Origin: an uncultured Bacteroidales bacterium
Lineage (GTDB): Bacteria; Bacteroidota; Bacteroidia; Bacteroidales; P3
Length of the DNA: 64,000 bases
Assembly (NCBI GenBank): GCA_910578275.1
Contig: CAJTPR010000008.1
Location: 45,457-109,456 of the forward strand
Reading direction: 5' to 3'
Shown here in pieces: positions 63,701 through 64,000 of the stretch. Position 1 is the stretch's first letter; each line of letters starts with the position of its first letter. Below the pieces are notes generated by a model that saw nothing but the letters and a program-made list of their open reading frames with translations, was not told where the DNA came from and made no database searches. Made by a program: the position numbers and the translations under genes.

Positions 63701-64000
63701 CGAAGTCAGCCATGTCCACATAATAATCCGAGGTCGGAGTCTCCAAGCAACCCCACTCTTGCGCATCGCTCCTGTTACATGCGATAGATCCCAGGATAAT
63801 ATCGTTAATTCCGACGGATATCGTATCCATACCATTGGAACTCAACGATTTACTTATATTATTACCCCCTTGGTCCATGGCACCCAAGTAGGTCTTCGGC
63901 GGAACGACGACGTTTAGCTTCGTTTTCACCTCCACGGTCTTGCCGCGGGAATCCTCAAAGGACCAGATTAGGGAATCGGCCGGGGCGCCGCCGGGCAGGA
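48729..64000 (-). CDS. Giant multi-domain T9SS type B surface protein (partial, 5' end outside window)
   Basis: An open frame of at least 5089 residues with no start seen before the right edge. A GTG near 63935 is internal, because the frame continues upstream without a stop. The C-terminal 85 residues (FEVEITNMWGLRIKTF, GWDGRTPSG, AAGTYYYKVKI, YMTGAVTVVNR) form a gliding-motility-type (CHU_C) domain, the type B T9SS sorting signal, although the usual NPNGDG loop is missing. Upstream are dozens of Ig/PKD-like modules joined by short VNPLP-type linkers. Many carry one Cys near the start and one near the end, as in disulfide-linked surface modules. A likely adhesin or sheath protein, by family; the ligand is unknown. 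PorP/SprF and a second T9SS substrate follow in the same operon. Confidence 0.88.
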   Translation of the reverse strand, partial: LPGGAPADSLIWSFEDSRGKTVEVKTKLNVVVPPKTYLGAMDQGGNNISKSLSSNGMDTISVGINDIILGSIACNRSDAQEWGCLETPTSDYYVDMADFVMKALSGGAWVPVAGKHPTYTLPVSKDVAINESRPYFISYTYTGPDGKNQCPATTDTVFIKAIKPLKAPTVSVSTQCGSTIDARASVDADSDPTEWQWVMATVDAADNLDDNYNGEVYGVGNWGFQLTPNTSKSQMVIPNDPNMNVSGDVYPLNVVYHTTASGKDSRFYLTNSANPDADVPENALPGYLFGVNADATTFDFLPSASQGLGDVWGTSDRVVNGKWLFVRCKIDGQWSPWFPASLSGSTSSKPVDFSDFRMGISATPCVGKDVDPDAGCSHTDTAVEVGSNVVLRLYLSGNWKDDMDQTGYKATNFDNAALAIANLDFVVIWQRRAKEGDPWSTFQLYDYGPQRTTDNGSNWFYFESQPVTVTQTMQYRAVFGRYGCFVATSDQRDPADDMYNGDEGNDEAKIGTDSYGHFEDAVWVSVKTDIITGTVEGRTDGGVWSKNPGEICNTGTLDLRLQNNGAGQTLQWQVSDDKTSWTDVSGQTSNTFNDVEAYILAQSTTTDACMYKGCTKYFRVNVTEGNESAQTNVYQVTVYKARKLYIEALADLMNVVPLKALNVGICDGSTIDLAVKNSNAPVNSNFDNVVLESDANEGYPLIEIQEIQSNTLPLSFATIGSKTIPYNENDGYNKETPSGSTWHAYRVVTTNGNNVECEAFSDSVVIKKNPKAIMGTCQGADTCENSSVTLTVKNSQNVSRYDWKIPVKDSKDPSAAVPVTDNHTDTYTNTYSISKADVGSGQLGDLVDVTGWGVFGNASTNKPEDTVMCYAGSVEIEVYTHVCTKPAPVVSPNPICAGEKEITLKWSEAFDNGKHTLQDSSAGGWKDIASSEYTFSVAANQTTFTLKKTLFTAAGGYRFRINEGTTMGTASTLLVVNAIPSAPAISGLADLTVCQGSNATFNPVSTPATAPGGTTYTYEWVKGNGADTATRKHSGLSYTVSTAAATSDAGTYRLHAIATANGCADTTYAKANLTVNPLPAKPAISFATAPSVCVGQPVSIQATVTGALSAPAGTAVYRWTKGGASLAGSTDKYDIASAAASDAGSYQLEVVNVTAAGCRDSARNSVTLTVNPLPSGVNVTMADAQFCSDATLTLSAVATATTGNVTGYRWFKGTDTTSGFMAATTSGSYVPGTADKPSVSSASPVATQKYTVKAIFGANGCEAVATSTSTVTVVKTPDPISISFSPASVTVCEHDAVSVTGTLSPASNNGTYTYTWSPSAPGGSTNADISIADALVSHSGTYTLKVDAEHKDAATSKSCTATKSQAVTLKVNANPVLTSISMSADADKLCTGETLKLTATPSPAPANGVTATYKWYSGKIADTAGKVIAAATGNTYSVTAATGTPVDYSVLVTYASGSCSTSAIQEKTGIVIVEQPAITSVSIAPAASTVCQGGTAPEFTATVDPATASAGTYAYQWKKGGSDIAGATGLTYTPTTEMNAAGTYNYQFVVTATNTASGHSCTDTKNATAALTVNGIPTGMKVNVDPVSICSGETLTLVATASATGATPTNYEWFKGGAATGTPISSGATASTFTKANAAVSDAGDYTVKVTFGTGSCEDSETATVKANVVAQPQPVTVTVSPASQTLCTGDNLSITSTLSPADDGSNGTYTYAWSKGTSSTGSMTLNNVSVSDAGTYTLTVTATSQTAAGQTPAKTCTATGSGSSVITVNEMPVITGVSLTANHADGKYCTGETITLTANGTSPHGTASYIWYHAKAADTAGKAIGGATGKTYSPDNTDIASSGDYTVVIIYTNGTCQDKKTAELSITLEEQPAITSVTVTTPANPVCMGSNVVLTATVDPVTATGAAYSYKWKKNGTDMSGETSSTLSLSNLAATTGDTYTCEVTDANGNCSDTESGSLKLVVTKPADLGNVKLTDNKAGDTCKDKGDHRLSVGGIPSGVTPVYTWTLPAGFTAANPGNASTLTVPADMNNNGTYKVNIHVDATAANPCTADTTIEIDVRFVLCGDENLVPGTEPGQGSQIAFVCQNDATTSLAWVGYTPVDEIAAIEKVSWYKSTSNFTNGVAGGTQIGSDIVISNPTAYSWPLKLTQSQVFGNQAAPAHYYIRAKIERTGGVVAYSTIYRFARVENAPAITDLKVTPADDTICLTGSSTTQTFTASNTALAAPGPVYGTWGVTAKVDGTNGVTYMWKTHNDADFGGSAAATTKVVTINGVVSQAPTSAKAVSSYLYQSGNAERVCKDTSDAATGKVTTTQPPLITSFLDGEGKSAKVICASETTYPALAAVVARGEVEKWEKSSDNGATWVDMTSQVTSSGKTTFQLTASEVVKPAAGAANKVNKYRITVRNGSKCGTVTSEYSLTVVSLPDLASVDVTPSNPEYCQSGQITATPKKADGSTLAGVTYQWQDSTFVTGSKWNDIASATAASKNLTAPDTNFYRCVVTATNASGGISCPVTVVSAPVRVRVSEPSSKGTSAVAPANICESQTAQFTLTGHTGAISKLEISNDATFPAGGNTVVVVPGTTPYEIDPSATDIAALLSTSSRKTTLHVRATIQSGGVCSVVTSDVRSVNVYKPAPKLVISAIDPLCANKTLAANNGYAPAIESSFEEIEWTYAGKTFKGVNLPLSYNDLAPKFEDDTTYTVSATVTNTVLKTVCGPTASAPVTFKVNRKAVAPAKSNDTTICEGSDYVVSAVRPAKSALLWQKDGANLPAGENVSVNGQRESIIVTNAAKGTYVYTVSDKTACNQQDATVTVTVDEQPKAGTISVPAGTNGDFCQDQTVNVTADAGSYVLPAGGQISWQVCTDTTDYAGTRQASLEQSGKATYSKSARDFTAGTQYYVRYGVSGSSTCPTAYSPWIAVKVIAKPSIEGFTVSSGDGQHVCQGTEVTLTVKGKTGLEYEIFSNTTKSATGGTSIQTGTIDATGTVTFAVSPQATTYYYAVLTDPAYQGNAGCGTSDPSSVLTVNVDDKPVGGRLLFTNTDIAGQPTANGKKLEGNVGEHTAQLRLDGSTGTTKVFKGMSDKGTAVNGGNINPTASLPLTTDHMDKTLLWAVVTNGVCPPAYSDTVELTVKIGTEPALTVNSPICKGSSAVMSITVPDAVKDDLVTGSLKLEYQAAGASAWTEVSGATFAQAADKLTVSITEALTATLDTGSYKFRFKYVIGSASEAVSNEQTLHVDAHSIGGNLAATDTVVCQNGTSPVISLKNHLGNITKLEFGKTETAINTSVGGSQDPDKLYEVPTSNLDRSGWYQATVKNGVCPEAKSDKIFVRVVETPLAGTLSVDKVVCYDDGTATVTLSGNRGGSITWKTSSTQAGTYVDVPNTDQTTYVAGPLTDHLYVKVAVTTGTVCPAVESAPLEVKVYDTVKITTQPVDPTSVIDGSAAVLTVAGATGGLTYGDGGSFEANAPGAYQWQLLGTDGTTWSNISDGNDFGGTATASLTIKAANAKNYAGRYFRCVVTDQHCNFTVASQKATIRILTALEPGTTNSLTACECYYSTDEATYFVTGAAGQGDLKFRWEVQRGGSSGWEPLENVFPDLSSVCKGFDSDTIVFFRIGDLYNDQSVRYIRAWVSDAVNTVGMPTAGAAVEVCMVDKPSYTFDGNIVCERTGSGSEVAFGYTAVPDHIDGRSITYAYALPSAPADFKPLGIPSGADVPTVVDLGGGKSITFTVKAADTTLVIPSGSAIPFEADSMVLRMEVRSCYTPAPLSTTTDTTIYAVLRVDKAPDLELLQDTVVCKGSDVKLVASYRLYNTTIPGNKVSVSIAPGGPTQETDAVAPAQKTLDYTISSIQNTATYTATIKTTYCAEKTSQAVVTVKEVPELVSIEADSVCEGGNLNFKAVVTNYDVATCELTWQKYDPDTRTWEDLGNGLDYAKTDVGVTDAGRYRLKMKTLVPSCADSSFTEIAFKVKVVPELYLGPGRCPGPVMVRSEQTTKVDVRSKTVAEMGYDPAYVILAPVTDYEWYVQMPGSNAYEKLDGSNYTDLTNSAINEKEIVFNGVEAYDGMAFYAKAATACGVVSTCQDTLRVTDKFSIVSVTPSPGPICRNDPDAAFTVEVSTSLPPTGWGWQVSTNGGATWNTVTAGPVAGQSPATYELVDPTAPDGREFSLVIHNPTLGMNTWRYRAWATDGTDSDTTTRLEPVISALVTDVPDTTGVRVTITDLGPNNSGLEDGQGRPGDQIELGLSGYKGNPSKVCFYQAFVKDGQVDSVAELPQPNCGTDLTYTLTQSATVAEHDSTLYFARIYNDCGFSDSKINLLRIFDTLSICWIPDTTIENPSGGWDPATNTDPEPGQLVVVLRPGEDSVQVAAHLWVCQAADFLVNDTTRSGFMNRETDDPDLRGSRWLYRTSEDEEWMLISTYEAPWDILFAQGLEWQVAEHKGNFGFPMPQDPDMDGWQFRAVGVNDLYDDSTCILTLHVIPALEKGQLEMKPAQVELCGEGLAQFEVASDAVDLSRLSVDWQVKPADAADWSENIDSLHNDTIYTVGLVGREYDGYQVRAIAQGPCGGDTVEGLIKVNLPKSPAVFLAGDTVCFGDPLLLTAVDTGDAGHLGFNWYVDGRLVAGATGETLDLGDLAPGNYEVTVVMFADTVTNACVAPVTASGSAKVKVNPLPSIEAFIRDTVIKTGFGTEVWASTPDGNGYAWTPEELLESPDSERTATIEFEKAGKYTFVVTTVNEFGCHASDSVVLDVMSNFRLDSIPVVVVTPPILPNGNGTLPGLPGGSYPFGGEGVTEVHAEVFYENEAEVWVCPGNEVRVVIATSGGEKPVNYAWSRVDGTAYPREYNDSSYYAEPDGVPAGWYDEGASTADFTVQDSIIVFFFPDSTTHQLNCHITDAAGSELDVTVHVRYFVPELIYIETRPKTTSTKFYEDQAVYFHARPQRYPDYYWLRLVGEGDQATVTDARALKKTLYSTSFKMENPDETHNQVWVSAIDRHGCRIWDSTGVELMELPNVMIIDDPDRPYGGVIFPEFEVEITNMWGLRIKTFKNRNSNGSSRGWDGRTPSGVKVAAGTYYYKVKIPTLDGFVYMTGAVTVVNR
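58110..60491 (-). repeat. Duplicated four-domain block of Ig-like modules in the giant protein
   Basis: Eight Ig-like modules of about 95-105 residues lie in two blocks of four: 59283-60491 (403 residues) and 58110-59282 (391 residues). Module n resembles module n+4 better than its direct neighbours. Examples are PLPSGVNV with GIPTGMKV; FSPASVTVC with VSPASQTLC; LCTGETLKLTAT and IADTAGKVI with YCTGETITLTAN and AADTAGKAI; EQPAITSVS with EQPAITSVT. This points to duplication of a four-domain unit rather than single modules. Confidence 0.75.
60492..61073 (-). repeat. Two further Ig-like modules before the duplicated block
   Basis: Modules at 60777-61073 and 60492-60776 share the layout (linker with Pro, Cys near residue 20, Trp near 50, Gly-Cys near 85) and the VNPLP linker with the block that follows. 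They do not fit the period-four pattern as clearly. They may be an older copy of modules 5 and 6 of the block, judged from the RWTKGG and QWKKGG segments. Confidence 0.6.

Noticed and set aside
63870..63935. GTG near 63935 as the start of the giant protein.
   Set aside because: The frame stays open to the window edge with sensible sequence before it, and no signal peptide follows the GTG, so the true start lies outside the window.

Overview
The window is about 64 kb from the chromosome of a fairly GC-rich member of the Bacteroidales (phylum Bacteroidota). The sequence supports this in several ways: many genes have the Bacteroidetes -7 promoter element TAnnTTTG and no Shine-Dalgarno; there are type IX secretion (T9SS) components and substrates (PorQ, PorP/SprF, a type A sorting tail and a gliding-motility-type C-terminal domain); and there is an S46 dipeptidyl peptidase, a DUF3078 protein and an EF-G2-like paralogue. 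Lysine-fermentation genes at the left edge (kce, kal and a CoA-transferase alpha subunit) suggest an anaerobic, amino-acid-fermenting, butyrate-forming gut or oral organism. I cannot name the genus. I found no rRNA, tRNA, CRISPR array, insertion sequence, phage or integrase.

Layout. 1-1.9 kb: end of a lysine-to-butyrate operon (minus). 2-9.4 kb: pyrE, an SRPBCC protein, rlmD and a serine hydrolase (plus), a DUF3078 outer-membrane-type protein (minus), then rpe and pyrG. 9.4-13.5 kb, minus: S4-domain protein and thiL, a split ThrE-type exporter, a LuxR-type response regulator and a hemerythrin/RIC-like protein. 13.5-15.3 kb: a Nif3 family protein and a zinc-ribbon coiled-coil protein. 15.3-22 kb, minus: lpxK, punA, an RNA methyltransferase, porQ, an S46 peptidase and a glycosyltransferase. 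22-24.3 kb: a small DUF2795 protein, rplY and prs. 24.7-33.1 kb, plus: nadB, purB, a lipid-type ABC exporter, rsgA, an AI-2E family permease, panD and a flippase-like membrane protein. 33-39.1 kb, minus: a lipid glycosyltransferase pair, sodB, aroK, an EF-G2-like factor and recX. 39.2-41.7 kb: mutS2.

The last 22 kb (41.7 kb to the right edge, minus) is one surface locus: a giant type B T9SS substrate of more than 5000 residues whose 5' end lies outside the window, then a PorP/SprF protein, then a 2026-residue type A T9SS substrate. The giant protein is built from Ig/PKD-like modules with paired cysteines, including a four-domain block that appears to have been duplicated as a unit. This locus is the most likely place for new biology.

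Other anomalies: the glycosyltransferase at 36.7-38.4 kb has no stop codon and reads in frame into sodB; the EF-G2-like factor lacks the catalytic His; AroK has Asn in its P-loop; a perfect 18-bp hairpin with a T-run lies with no obvious parent gene upstream of nadB; and a terminator-like hairpin sits in the lpxK leader.
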